NCBI RefSeq assembly: GCF_030813795.1
Contig: NZ_JAUSUX010000018.1
Location: 1 to 53,655, forward strand
Length of the DNA: 53,655 nt
Source: Desulfofundulus luciae
GTDB lineage: Bacteria; Bacillota; Desulfotomaculia; Desulfotomaculales; Desulfovirgulaceae
Reading direction: 5' to 3'
Part shown: positions 33,092 to 41,550 of the stretch, one piece after another
Numbering within the stretch: position 1 is the first letter of the stretch
Layout of the letters: every line of letters begins with the position of its first letter
The notes under the pieces: model-generated
Told to the model about the DNA's origin: nothing
The model's input: only the letters and a program-made list of their open reading frames with translations
Database searches by the model: none
Made by a program: the position numbers and the translations under genes

Positions 33092-34375
33092 TTAGCTATA
33101 CTGTAACTTGACTTCAGAACAACGTTGTTTGATCTCTTCCACCAGGCGGTCCAGGGGCACCTCTTCCTGGTTGCCCGTAGCCATATCCCGCAGGGCGACC
33201 ACTCCGCGCTTCAGCTCCTCGCTCCCCAGGATGGCCACCAGACCGACCTCCATTTTGCCGGCATATTTCATCTGGGCTTTTAAGCTCCGCCCCAGGTAAT
33301 CCCTGTCGGCAGCCAGCCCTTCCCGCCGCAGTTTCTGAACCAGCACCAGAGCCCGGTCCTGAGCCGCCGCGTCGGCCGTAGCCAGGAAAACGTCGAGTTT
33401 CGGGAGCCGGGGAAAGGCGACGCCCTGCTGCTCCATGGTGAGAAGGATGCGCTCCAGGCCCAGGGCAAAGCCAATCCCGGGGATGTCGGAGCCGCCGCAG
33501 TCTTTCACAAGACCGTTATAGCGTCCCCCGCCGCCAATGGAGTTCTGGGCCCCAATGCCCCGGGCGATAATCTCAAAAGCCGTATGGGTATAATAGTCCA
33601 GCCCACGCACCAGGCTGCGGTCCACCGTGTAGGCAACCCCCAGATTGTCCAGGTGCTTTAATACTGCCTGAAAATGATCGCCGCACCCCGGGCAGAGATA
33701 GTCCAGGGAAGTGGGAGCTCCCCGGCCTGCCTCACGGCAGCTTTCCTCCTTGCAGTCAAGGATGCGCAGGGGATTGCGCTCCAGCCGGTCCCGGCAATTG
33801 GGACACAGCCTGTCCAGCCGGGCCCGGAAAAAATCCTGCAGTTTTTCCCGCAGCACCGGCCGGCAGCGGGGGCAACCTACACTGTTGATATGCAGTTCCA
33901 GTTCCCTTAAACCCAACCGGGAATAAAGGTCCATGGCCATGGCCACCACCTCGGCATCCAGCGCCGGGTCGTGGGAGCCCAAAACCTCCACCCCGAACTG
34001 GTGGAACTGTCGGTAACGCCCGGCCTGGGGGCGGTCATAGCGAAACATGGGACCGATGTAGTAGAGCTTTACCGGCTGGGGGCCGGCATAAAGTTTGTTT
34101 TCCAGGTAGGCCCGCACAACCGCGGCGGTGCCTTCGGGCCTTAAAGTGATGCTGCGTCCCCCCCGGTCCCGGAAGGTGTACATTTCCTTCTGAACAATAT
34201 CGGTAGTCTCACCCACACCCCGCTCAAAAAGCTCCGTATGCTCAAAAATGGGCGTGCGGATCTCCGAATACCCGTACTCCCGGCAAAGTTGGCGGATCAC
34301 CTGCTCCAAATACTGCCACTTTTCAACCTCACCGGGTAATATATCGCTGGTCCCCCGGGGTCGGGTGGTCAACAT
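33092..34375 (-). CDS. hisS: Histidyl-tRNA synthetase
   Basis: This 427-residue class II synthetase starts '[20 protein letters not shown]'. Motif 2 is '[27 protein letters not shown]' and the histidine motifs are '[14 protein letters not shown]' and 'GGRYNGLV'. A Cys-rich insertion '[13 protein letters not shown]...CPNC...CPGCGDHF' near residues 170-235 looks like a zinc-binding knuckle. The C-terminal anticodon domain is intact. ATG 34375 has GGGAGGGG upstream (the open frame reaches 34390). Promoter and a leader hairpin lie upstream. Confidence 0.97.
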   Translation of the reverse strand: MLTTRPRGTSDILPGEVEKWQYLEQVIRQLCREYGYSEIRTPIFEHTELFERGVGETTDIVQKEMYTFRDRGGRSITLRPEGTAAVVRAYLENKLYAGPQPVKLYYIGPMFRYDRPQAGRYRQFHQFGVEVLGSHDPALDAEVVAMAMDLYSRLGLRELELHINSVGCPRCRPVLREKLQDFFRARLDRLCPNCRDRLERNPLRILDCKEESCREAGRGAPTSLDYLCPGCGDHFQAVLKHLDNLGVAYTVDRSLVRGLDYYTHTAFEIIARGIGAQNSIGGGGRYNGLVKDCGGSDIPGIGFALGLERILLTMEQQGVAFPRLPKLDVFLATADAAAQDRALVLVQKLRREGLAADRDYLGRSLKAQMKYAGKMEVGLVAILGSEELKRGVVALRDMATGNQEEVPLDRLVEEIKQRCSEVKLQYS

Positions 34376-34412
34376 GGCTTCCCCTCCCAATCTTCTATGT
34401 TTTGCTTAAAAC

Positions 34413-34450
34413 CAAAAACAGAATAAACTCCCGCCCAGCCGGGACGGGAG
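34413..34450 (-). terminator. Leader hairpin upstream of hisS (possible attenuator)
   Basis: On the minus strand CUCCCGUCC pairs with GGGCGGGAG (34428-34450, 9 bp with one U-G, 5-nt loop), followed by TTTATTCTGTTTTT. It lies about 25 nt after the promoter start point and before the hisS start, inside the leader. No T-box sequence was seen. Confidence 0.5.
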
Positions 34451-34475
34451 CATTTCCCGTAACTTCCTGCCCTTC

Positions 34476-34504
34476 ATTGTATGCAAAAGGAAAAGTTTTG
34501 TCAA
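34476..34504 (-). promoter_or_regulatory. Promoter of hisS-aspS
   Basis: Perfect TTGACA (34499-34504) and TACAAT (34476-34481) on the minus strand are 17 nt apart. Confidence 0.7.
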
Positions 34505-34633
34505 CCGCGCCGGAAAGGCCTTTTATGCAAAACGACCCTGGTGCGGCCGGTCCTGCCCCTGGAAGATGGACCAGGACGACCCACCTTGCCCTTTTTAGCC
34601 TGCTACCCGGTTTCTGAAAACACCGTGGGAATA

Positions 34634-35371
34634 CTACTCCAGACGCTCAATTAAGTCGTTCATCGCATGAGTATAGTGATCCACAACTTCATGGGATAAA
34701 ATCTTAGTACCACCGCGCTGCTGGCGTAGTTCCGGATGTTCGGGCAACACGCCCGCCAGGGGCAGCCTTAAATCGGCAGCCGCTTCCCCGGGAGATTCGT
34801 CCACCACGGAAGGCATGCGGTTATACACAAGCTGAAAATGATCTGTCTTCACGCCGGCTTCCCGCAGGCGCTCCAGAACTTCAGCCACATGCTGAATATG
34901 ATAGTGATAGCCGTCTTCCACCAGAAGAATTACATCCACCATGGACAAAATACGCAAAATGTACTCCCGGACGCCCGAACGGGTATCAAAAATAACCACT
35001 TCATAGGGCAGGCTTCTCAGGTGGGTGACCACTACTTCCACCATTCCCGCCGCCTGTCCAGGAAAATCCACGGGGCTGGTGGCCAGAACGTCCAGCCCGG
35101 TATAGTGGCGCTGGATATAAGAAGTTATCTCCTCCGGAGAAAAACGCAGTTCAAAATAGGGAAGGCCGCTGTTTATTCGCCTGTCAATTTCCTGGAGCCA
35201 CTGGCCCAGGTTTGGCTCGGGTGACAGTCCCAGAGCCCGGGTCACCTGACCGTCCCCCAGAACCATATCCACCAGCAGGGTTCTCTTCCCCCGCAGGTGA
35301 AAAGCCCCGGCCAGCTCCCGGGCCACCACGGTTTTGCCACTTCCTTCTCTAGCGCCGTATACGGCAATCAT
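34634..35371 (-). CDS. MinD/ParA-like P-loop ATPase
   Basis: This 245-residue protein begins MIAVYGAREGSGKT, a deviant Walker A, followed by 'RTLLVDMVLGDGQVTRALGL' (a MinD/FleN-like switch region), 'YEVVIFDTRSGVREYIL' (Walker B-like) and 'LVYNRMPS'. This places it with CpaE/MinD/FleN-type ATPases that control position or secretion systems. No partner gene lies beside it, so the role is open. An alternative GTG start at 35407 has AGGAGG 15 nt upstream; the ATG at 35371 lacks a ribosome-binding site but matches the family start. Confidence 0.8.
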   Translation of the reverse strand: MIAVYGAREGSGKTVVARELAGAFHLRGKRTLLVDMVLGDGQVTRALGLSPEPNLGQWLQEIDRRINSGLPYFELRFSPEEITSYIQRHYTGLDVLATSPVDFPGQAAGMVEVVVTHLRSLPYEVVIFDTRSGVREYILRILSMVDVILLVEDGYHYHIQHVAEVLERLREAGVKTDHFQLVYNRMPSVVDESPGEAAADLRLPLAGVLPEHPELRQQRGGTKILSHEVVDHYTHAMNDLIERLE

Positions 35372-35488
35372 TTTTTGCGCCAACGACCGCACCCCCGAAA
35401 AAATCACTTGAAAGCTATTCTTCTCCTCCTATAATTAAAAATCCTGCCCGAAATAGTAATTTTTAAGGATTATTAAACAGAAATGCAT

Positions 35489-35496
35489 GGTATAAT
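35489..35496 (+). promoter_or_regulatory. Extended -10 promoter element of the DUF896 gene
   Basis: TGG-TATAAT (TATAAT at 35491-35496) fits an extended -10; no good -35 is seen. Confidence 0.4.
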
Positions 35497-35517
35497 TGAG
35501 GATAAGGAGTGAAGGCC

Positions 35518-35793
35518 ATGATTACCAGGGAACTGGTGGACAGGATTAATTTTCTGGCCCGCAAGCAACGCACCGAGGGGCTGAACGAAGCGGAAAAGGA
35601 AGAGCAAAGGCAGTTGCGGGAACGCTATCTGGCCGGTATCCGGGCACAGGTGATTCAATCCCTGGAGGCCGCAGGTTTTAAACCCCGCACAGCCAGCCAC
35701 CGCCCTTTAACGGGAGAGGTCCGCTGGATCTCCCGAAAAGGCGGCCGGCGCTGCAGCTGTGGCGCCGGCCACCCGAAACATCACGACCATTAG
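35518..35793 (+). CDS. DUF896 family protein (YnzC-like)
   Basis: This 91-residue protein has the DUF896 core 'MITRELVDRINFLARKQ', 'GLNEAEKEEQRQLRERYLAGIRAQV' and a helical hairpin, then a longer Arg/His/Cys-rich tail (RKGGRRCSCGAGHPKHHDH) that may bind metal. B. subtilis YnzC is a small helical-hairpin protein, function unclear. ATG 35518 has AAGGAG 9 nt upstream. Divergent from the MinD-like gene and convergent with the AMP-ligase gene; a CCCTTTC/GAAAGGG hairpin (35794-35814) follows the stop. Confidence 0.88.
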   Translation: MITRELVDRINFLARKQRTEGLNEAEKEEQRQLRERYLAGIRAQVIQSLEAAGFKPRTASHRPLTGEVRWISRKGGRRCSCGAGHPKHHDH

Positions 35794-35830
35794 CCCTTTC
35801 ACGGCCCGAAAGGGTTGGTTTGCTTCTGCC

Positions 35831-37522
35831 TTACCCGTCATTCAAACCTAAAACCCACTCCCGCAGCACCCGGCGGTCCACCCGCCCGTCCCTGGTCAGG
35901 GGGATGGATTCCTTAACTTCAAACTCCCGGGGGGCGGCGTGGGCTGCCAGGCCCGTCTTGACAAACTCACGCAGTTCCGCAGCCAGCTCAGTGGACCAGG
36001 TATAACCGGGATTGAGGACAATAAAGGCCTTGACTATTTCCCCCCGCAATTTGTCGGGCTTTCCGGCTACCCCGGCCCGGGCCACTGCCGGGTGTTCCTC
36101 CAGTTTGCTTTCCACCTCCGCGGGGCCTACCCGCTCACCGGAGGTATTAATTACACCGTCCAGGCGCCCCTGGAAATAGAAGTAGCCATCTTCATCTCTG
36201 TATGCGGCGTCACCGGAAATAAACCAGGGTTTGCGACGGAAATATTCCCCGTAACGCGCCTGGTCGTTCCACACCGCCCGGAACTGGGCCGGCCATCCGG
36301 CACGAATGGCCAGGTTGCCGATCTTGCCCGGGGGTAATTCCCGGCCTTCATCATCCACTACGGCCGCTTCGACTCCCGGGAAGGGAAGGCCAATGGAACC
36401 CAGCTTGATGGGCATGCAGCGGTAATTGCAAATCATGTTCATGCCCGTTTCGCTCATCCACCAGGTATCGTAGATGGGCTGCCCCAGTTTTTCCAGGCTC
36501 CACTCCATGACTTCTTCGGTGAGGGGTTCACCAACACTCAGGATGTGACGCAGGCGGCTTAAATCGTACCGGGACAAAAGCTCATCGCCGCCGGACATGA
36601 TCATGCGGAAAGCCGTGGGGGCGCTGTACCACACCGATACCCGGTATTTGGCCAGGGTAGCGCACCAGTCTTCGGCATTAAACCGGCCCCCCCGCACCAC
36701 CACCGGAATCCCCAGCAGCCAGGGAGCCAGAAAACCGTAGGCAATGCCGGTGACCCAGCCCGGGTCGGCGGTGCACCAGTAAACGTCGCCGGCCCGCAGG
36801 TCGTGCACCCAGCGGGCGGTGATCAACAGGCCGACCATGATGTTGTGCACGTGTACCAGTCCCCGGGCCTTGCCGTCGGCGCCGGAAGCATACAGGATAA
36901 ATAAAGGATGCTCCCGGCCCACCCACTCCATGGGGGGCGTTTCCGTGACCAGGGACATCTCCTTGTGCCAGTCCACCGTACCGGCCGGGACGTTTTCCCC
37001 CACCACAAAAACGTGCTTTAAAGCCGGCAATTGTGCCAGGGGCAGGCGGGGATAAAGTTCGGGTGTAGTTACCACGGCCACCGCCTCGCAGTCCCCCAGG
37101 CGGTCCTTCAGGGCTTCAGCCATAAATGCCTCAAAGAGGGGCACAACCACCACGCCCAGCCGGGCGGCCCCCAAAAAGCTGATATAGAGCTCCGGACTGC
37201 GGGGCATAAAAATACCCAGCCGGTCACCCTTTTGCAGGCCGTATTTTTTTAACACCGCGGCAAACCGGGCCGCCTCCCTCTGCAAGCGGCTGAAAGTATA
37301 CTCTTCCCGTCTTTCTCCCGATTCGAAATAAAGGGCAACCTGGTGCTCCAACCCCTTTTCTTCTACCTGCCGGTCCACGGCCTCATAAACAATATTCACC
37401 CGTTTTGTAGTAAACCAGCTAAACTCCGGCTCCACACTGGCAAAGTCAAACTCTTCCCGCGCCCGCACGTAATCTTTCAAATTGTGTTCACCCGGCCGGG
37501 CGGGAATGATTTTCCCTTTCAT
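35831..37522 (-). CDS. AcsA-like acyl-CoA synthetase paralogue with altered catalytic motifs
   Basis: This 563-residue ANL-superfamily protein aligns by eye along its length with B. subtilis AcsA: 'GEHNLKDYVRAREEFDF', 'GDVYWCTADPGWVTGIAYG', 'VSVWYSAPTAFRM', 'DTWWMSETGMNMICNYRC' and 'SGERVGPAEVESKLEEHP'. Two catalytic elements are changed. The P-loop TSGSTGxPKG is ASGADGKARG (residues 212-221), and the C-terminal 'TRSGK' is 'TRDGR', so the catalytic lysine is Arg547. The 'SETG' and 'GRLDG' motifs remain. Adenylation is therefore doubtful; it may use another mechanism or be regulatory. The gene shows no stop or frameshift, so it is maintained. Confidence 0.85.
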   Translation of the reverse strand: MKGKIIPARPGEHNLKDYVRAREEFDFASVEPEFSWFTTKRVNIVYEAVDRQVEEKGLEHQVALYFESGERREEYTFSRLQREAARFAAVLKKYGLQKGDRLGIFMPRSPELYISFLGAARLGVVVVPLFEAFMAEALKDRLGDCEAVAVVTTPELYPRLPLAQLPALKHVFVVGENVPAGTVDWHKEMSLVTETPPMEWVGREHPLFILYASGADGKARGLVHVHNIMVGLLITARWVHDLRAGDVYWCTADPGWVTGIAYGFLAPWLLGIPVVVRGGRFNAEDWCATLAKYRVSVWYSAPTAFRMIMSGGDELLSRYDLSRLRHILSVGEPLTEEVMEWSLEKLGQPIYDTWWMSETGMNMICNYRCMPIKLGSIGLPFPGVEAAVVDDEGRELPPGKIGNLAIRAGWPAQFRAVWNDQARYGEYFRRKPWFISGDAAYRDEDGYFYFQGRLDGVINTSGERVGPAEVESKLEEHPAVARAGVAGKPDKLRGEIVKAFIVLNPGYTWSTELAAELREFVKTGLAAHAAPREFEVKESIPLTRDGRVDRRVLREWVLGLNDG

Positions 37523-37644
37523 GAAAAGCCTCCTCTCCCATCATTTTTTGGACATTAGCGCATTTACCCTTGTATATTTCGCCCTGCTGTCTGAATTTTC
37601 CTGCATGATGCAATATTTAATCAAAGGGTTCTATATTAAAGCAA

Positions 37645-37676
37645 TCAAAAAGATAAAGGCCGGAACATTTCCGGCC
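37645..37676 (-). terminator. Terminator of the MBL hydrolase gene
   Basis: GGCCGG (37658-37663) pairs with CCGGCC (37671-37676); on the minus strand TTTATCTTTTTTG follows. Confidence 0.75.
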
Positions 37677-37681
37677 ATTGG

Positions 37682-38314
37682 TTACCACCGCCCGTTCAGG
37701 AAGGGATTGTACCTGGCTTCTTCACCAATAGTGGAAGCCGGCCCGTGGCCGGGGAGCACTTTGGTTTCCGGCGGGTAGCACAGGAGTTTTTCTTTAATCG
37801 ATTTGATCAACTGCTGGTGGCTGCCCCCCGGAAAGTCGGAGCGGCCCACTGAACCGGCAAAAAGGGTGTCCCCGGTAATGAGACTGTCTACCACCTCCAG
37901 GCATATGCCGCCGGGAGTGTGGCCAGGGGTATGTATAACCCGCAGGGTTTGCCTCCCCACGGTAATCATATCTCCGTCCTCCAGAAAACGATCTGCCGGG
38001 GGGTAACTGATGGATAAACCCATGTAGAGGGAAAGGTTGCTGCCAGCGCTGGTAAGCATGTGGGCATCATCCCGGTGGATGAGCACCTCGGCCCCCGTAG
38101 TCTCTTTAACCTGTCCCAGGGCACCGATGTGATCTACGTGGCCGTGGGTTAAAATGATATAGCGGCATTTCAAGCCCAATTGTTCCAGGCGGCGTAAAAT
38201 GCGACCCCCCTCGGCCCCGGGATCCACCACGGCAGCTTCTTTGGTTTCCGGGCAACCGATGATGTAACAGTTGGCTTCCATAGATCCTACGGGAAATCCC
38301 TCTAAAATCAACAA
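37682..38314 (-). CDS. MBL-fold metallohydrolase (glyoxalase II-like)
   Basis: This 210-residue metallo-beta-lactamase-fold enzyme has the dinuclear-metal motif 'THGHVDHIGAL', downstream ligands in 'HTPGHTPGG', 'SLITGDTLF' and the final 'VLPGHGP'. Such short YcbL/GloB-like hydrolases cleave thioesters such as S-lactoylglutathione analogues; the substrate here is unknown, as glutathione is usually absent in these bacteria. It is the last gene of the recJ-apt-rel-dtd-MBL run, before a strong terminator. Confidence 0.9.
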   Translation of the reverse strand: MLILEGFPVGSMEANCYIIGCPETKEAAVVDPGAEGGRILRRLEQLGLKCRYIILTHGHVDHIGALGQVKETTGAEVLIHRDDAHMLTSAGSNLSLYMGLSISYPPADRFLEDGDMITVGRQTLRVIHTPGHTPGGICLEVVDSLITGDTLFAGSVGRSDFPGGSHQQLIKSIKEKLLCYPPETKVLPGHGPASTIGEEARYNPFLNGRW

Positions 38315-38350
38315 GCATACCTCCTTGTTTTCTTGACTTACGTCGCTCCA

Positions 38351-38800
38351 CTAGAATTCCTTCTTACTGTCCAGGAGCATGGTCACAGGGCCGTCGTTGA
38401 TGATCTCCACCTGCATGTAAGCACCAAAAACGCCGGTGGCCACTGCCAGGCCCTCTTCCCGCAGCAGGCGGACAAAAAGCTCGTAGAGCTCCTGGGCCTG
38501 TTCCGGCCTGGCGGCCCGGTCGAAACCGGGCCGCCTGCCCTGCCGGCAGTCACCGTAAAGGGTGAACTGGGAGACAATGAGCATTTCACCCCCGGTATCC
38601 AGCACCGAGCGGTTCATTTTCCCCTGTTCGTCCTCAAAAATGCGTAAACGGGCCACTTTTTGCGCCAGGTAACGAGCATCACCGGCGTCATCTTCCCGCC
38701 CGACCCCCAGCAGCACCACGAGCCCGGGACCGATAACCGCCACCCGTTTCCCATCAACCGTGACCGAACCCCTGGTTACCCGCTGCACTACTGCCCGCAT
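38351..38800 (-). CDS. dtd: D-aminoacyl-tRNA deacylase
   Basis: This 149-residue DTD starts '[17 protein letters not shown]'. The two catalytic-site motifs are present: 'SQFTLYGDC' (family SQFTL) and '[11 protein letters not shown]' (family NxGPVT). It removes D-amino acids and glycine from mischarged tRNAs. ATG 38800 has AGAGGG upstream; the in-frame TTG at 38806 is less likely. It lies 23 nt after rel, conserved in Firmicutes. Confidence 0.95.
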   Translation of the reverse strand: MRAVVQRVTRGSVTVDGKRVAVIGPGLVVLLGVGREDDAGDARYLAQKVARLRIFEDEQGKMNRSVLDTGGEMLIVSQFTLYGDCRQGRRPGFDRAARPEQAQELYELFVRLLREEGLAVATGVFGAYMQVEIINDGPVTMLLDSKKEF

Positions 38801-38823
38801 GATCAATCCCTCTTTTAGCGCTT

Positions 38824-40992
38824 TTAGCTGGTGCGCCTGACTTCGTATATATCCTTTACCCGGTTAATGCGATTGACAATTAAATCAAGCTGCTCCTTGC
38901 TTTTCATTTCCAGCAGCAATTCAATTATGGCCTGCTGGTTTTTCAGCCCCCGGGCATTTACCCAGTTGGCACTGATCTTCAATTCGCTCAAGATAGCCAT
39001 GACATCGCTCAAAAGCCAGGCCCGGTCCATACCGGACACTTCCAGTTTAACCAGGAAAGGAGACTGGAAATCCCCATCCCAGGCTACTTCCACCAAACGA
39101 TCCTTTTCGCCCTGCTGAAACAAAACCACATTGCGGCAGTCTACCCGGTGAATGGACACTCCCCTCCCCCGGGTAATGTAGCCGATAATGGGGTCTCCGG
39201 GTATGGGGTTGCAGCAGTGGGCCAGCCGGATGAGGAGGTTGCCGGTCCCTTTAACCCGGATCCCCTGGGCGGATGTGGAGTCCTGGTGGGATTTCACCCT
39301 TACAGGCTGGGTTGTTCCGGGCGGAACCTTTGGTTTTTTGATTTCTTCCTTTGGCTTCTTGATTTCTTCCCTGAGGCGGTTTATTACCGCCTGGGCGGTG
39401 AGGGTACCGTCGCCCACGGCCGCATACACATCTTCGACGGTGACCAGGTTGAACCGCCGCCCGAACTGTACAACCTTCTCCCCTTTGAGTAATTCCACAT
39501 CCACACCCTGCTTGCGGGCCTCCCGCTCCAGCGCCTCCCGCCCTTTGAGGATGTTCTCCTCCCGCTGTTCCCTTTTAAACCACTGGCGGATGCGGTTCTT
39601 GGCCTGGGAGGTCTTGACCACGTTGAGCCAGTCCCGGCTGGGTCCCACGGCGTTTTTGGAAGTGAGAATCTCGACAATGTCGCCGTTTTTCAACTGGTAG
39701 TCAAGGGGTACAATGCGCCCGTTGACCCTGGCCCCCACGCAACGGTGCCCCACCTCCGTGTGCACCCGGTAGGCAAAATCAATGGGCACCGATCCCGCCG
39801 GAAGTTCCACCACATCTCCCTTCGGCGTAAAGACAAACACCGAGTCGGAGAACAGGTCGATCTTTAAGCTTTCCATGAATTCCCTGGCATCCCGCAACTC
39901 CCGCTGCCATTCCAGAATCTGCCGCAACCAGGCCAGCTTTTGATCCAGGTCCCGGTCCGTTTTGCCGCCTTCCTTGTACCGCCAGTGAGCGGCAATACCG
40001 TACTCGGCCGTACGGTGCATTTCCCAGGTGCGGATCTGGATTTCCAGGGGTTCTCCCTGCGGGCCGACAACGGTGGTATGGAGGGACTGGTACATATTTG
40101 ATTTCGGCATGGCAATGTAGTCCTTAAAACGCCCGGGGATGGGCTTCCAGAGGGTATGCACTGTACCCAGGACGGCATAGCAGTCCCGTATTGATTCTAC
40201 AACCACCCGTACAGCCATCACATCGTAAATTTCACTAAGATCCTTTTGTTGTTTTTCCATTTTGGTATAAATGCTGTACAGATGCTTGGGCCGCCCCTGG
40301 ATGTCGGCAAAAATACCTACTTCGGCCAGCTTCCGCCGTAAAATCTGAATGGCTCCCCTGATATATTCTTCCCGCTTCCGCCTGGTGCGGGACACCCGCT
40401 CGGCCAGCTCGTAATACTTTTCCGGCTCCAGGTAACGGAAGGACAGATCTTCCAGTTCCCATTTCAAATGATATATACCCAGGCGGTGGGCCAGGGGAGC
40501 GTAGATCTCCAGGGTTTCCCTGGCTATTTCCTTTTGCTTGATTTCAGTGTGGTATTTCAAGGTGCGCAGGTTGTGCAGACGGTCCGCCAGTTTAATCAGG
40601 ATTACCCTGATGTCCTGGGCCATGGCCAAAAACATTTTGCGCAAATTTTCCGCCTGATGCTCCTCCTTGGACCGGTACTCAAGGCGGCTTAACTTGGTCA
40701 CTCCGTCTACGAGCAGGGCCACCTCGTCACCAAAGGCGGTCTTGATTTCCTCCAGGGTGACGCTGGTATCTTCCACCACGTCATGGAGCAGGCCGGCAAC
40801 CAGGGTCTGCAGGTCCATCTCCAGGTTCGCCAGAATATGAGCTACCGCCACGGGGTGGGTGATGAAGGGTTCTCCCGAGATGCGCTTCTGGTCCCGGTGG
40901 GCCTGTTCCGCAAAACGGTAGGCCTTGCTCAAAAGGGCCACGTCTGCCTGTGGATGATATAAAATTACCCTGTGTACCAGATCCTGGAGCAT
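38824..40992 (-). CDS. rel: (p)ppGpp synthetase/hydrolase Rel
   Basis: This bifunctional Rel of 722 residues has an HD hydrolase domain (about 25-150, '[15 protein letters not shown]', '[11 protein letters not shown]'), a synthetase domain (about 230-350, '[20 protein letters not shown]'), a TGS domain (about 390-455, '[14 protein letters not shown]') and a C-terminal ACT domain (last ~75 residues). Both active sites look intact. The hinge between TGS and ACT holds a tandem 7-residue repeat (EEIKKPK twice). ATG 40992 is chosen over the open frame to 41019 for its GGGAAG site. It makes the stringent-response alarmone. Confidence 0.97.
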   Translation of the reverse strand: MLQDLVHRVILYHPQADVALLSKAYRFAEQAHRDQKRISGEPFITHPVAVAHILANLEMDLQTLVAGLLHDVVEDTSVTLEEIKTAFGDEVALLVDGVTKLSRLEYRSKEEHQAENLRKMFLAMAQDIRVILIKLADRLHNLRTLKYHTEIKQKEIARETLEIYAPLAHRLGIYHLKWELEDLSFRYLEPEKYYELAERVSRTRRKREEYIRGAIQILRRKLAEVGIFADIQGRPKHLYSIYTKMEKQQKDLSEIYDVMAVRVVVESIRDCYAVLGTVHTLWKPIPGRFKDYIAMPKSNMYQSLHTTVVGPQGEPLEIQIRTWEMHRTAEYGIAAHWRYKEGGKTDRDLDQKLAWLRQILEWQRELRDAREFMESLKIDLFSDSVFVFTPKGDVVELPAGSVPIDFAYRVHTEVGHRCVGARVNGRIVPLDYQLKNGDIVEILTSKNAVGPSRDWLNVVKTSQAKNRIRQWFKREQREENILKGREALEREARKQGVDVELLKGEKVVQFGRRFNLVTVEDVYAAVGDGTLTAQAVINRLREEIKKPKEEIKKPKVPPGTTQPVRVKSHQDSTSAQGIRVKGTGNLLIRLAHCCNPIPGDPIIGYITRGRGVSIHRVDCRNVVLFQQGEKDRLVEVAWDGDFQSPFLVKLEVSGMDRAWLLSDVMAILSELKISANWVNARGLKNQQAIIELLLEMKSKEQLDLIVNRINRVKDIYEVRRTS
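39328..39369 (-). repeat. 21-bp tandem repeat inside rel
   Basis: Two near-identical 21-bp units (39328-39348 and 39349-39369) encode KEEIKKP twice in the linker between the TGS and ACT/zinc-finger parts of Rel. In-frame and variable in copy number if slippage occurs. Confidence 0.6.
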
Positions 40993-41030
40993 GTAAGTCA
41001 CTTCCCTGAAGTTAAGCAAAAACTGTTCCT

Positions 41031-41549
41031 TTAATAATTATACTGCACCAGGGAGATTGTGTCATAATTTCTTAGTTTAACCCGGCCCCCAAGCCCGGTT
41101 AGTTCAATCAAAAAGACTGCCCCCACCACTTCTGCTCCCAGTTCCTCCACCAGCCGGATGGCATTGTAGGCCGTACCGCCGGTGGCCAGAAGTTCATCGG
41201 CCACCAGCACCTTCTGCCCCGGCCGGATGGCGTCCCGGTGCACTTCCAGGGCATCGCCGCCAAACTCCAGGTCGTAGTGCCAGGTAAAAACTTCTCCGGG
41301 CAGTTGGCCCGGCTTGCGCAAAACCACCAGCCCAACTCCCAGGATGTAGGCCAGTGGTGCGCCGATCATTAAGCCGCGGGCCTTGGGACAGACCACCAGT
41401 TCTGACCCTTTATTTTTGCACTCGGCGGCCAGGGATTGGACGGCATAGCGGAAGGCCTGACCGTCCCGCAACAAAGGAGTAATGTCTTTGTAGCTGATTC
41501 CTTCCCGGGGATAGTCCGGAATCACGCGAATTTTCTGTTTCACGTCCAT
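41031..41549 (-). CDS. apt: Adenine phosphoribosyltransferase
   Basis: This 172-residue purine salvage enzyme (adenine + PRPP to AMP) has the family start 'IRVIPDYPREGISYKDITPLL', 'VVCPKARGLMIGAPLAYILGVGLV' and the PRPP loop 'KVLVADELLATGGTA'. ATG start with GAGGCGG upstream. It lies between recJ (1 nt away) and rel, the conserved Firmicute order. Confidence 0.96.
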   Translation of the reverse strand: MDVKQKIRVIPDYPREGISYKDITPLLRDGQAFRYAVQSLAAECKNKGSELVVCPKARGLMIGAPLAYILGVGLVVLRKPGQLPGEVFTWHYDLEFGGDALEVHRDAIRPGQKVLVADELLATGGTAYNAIRLVEELGAEVVGAVFLIELTGLGGRVKLRNYDTISLVQYNY

Positions 41550-41550
41550 C

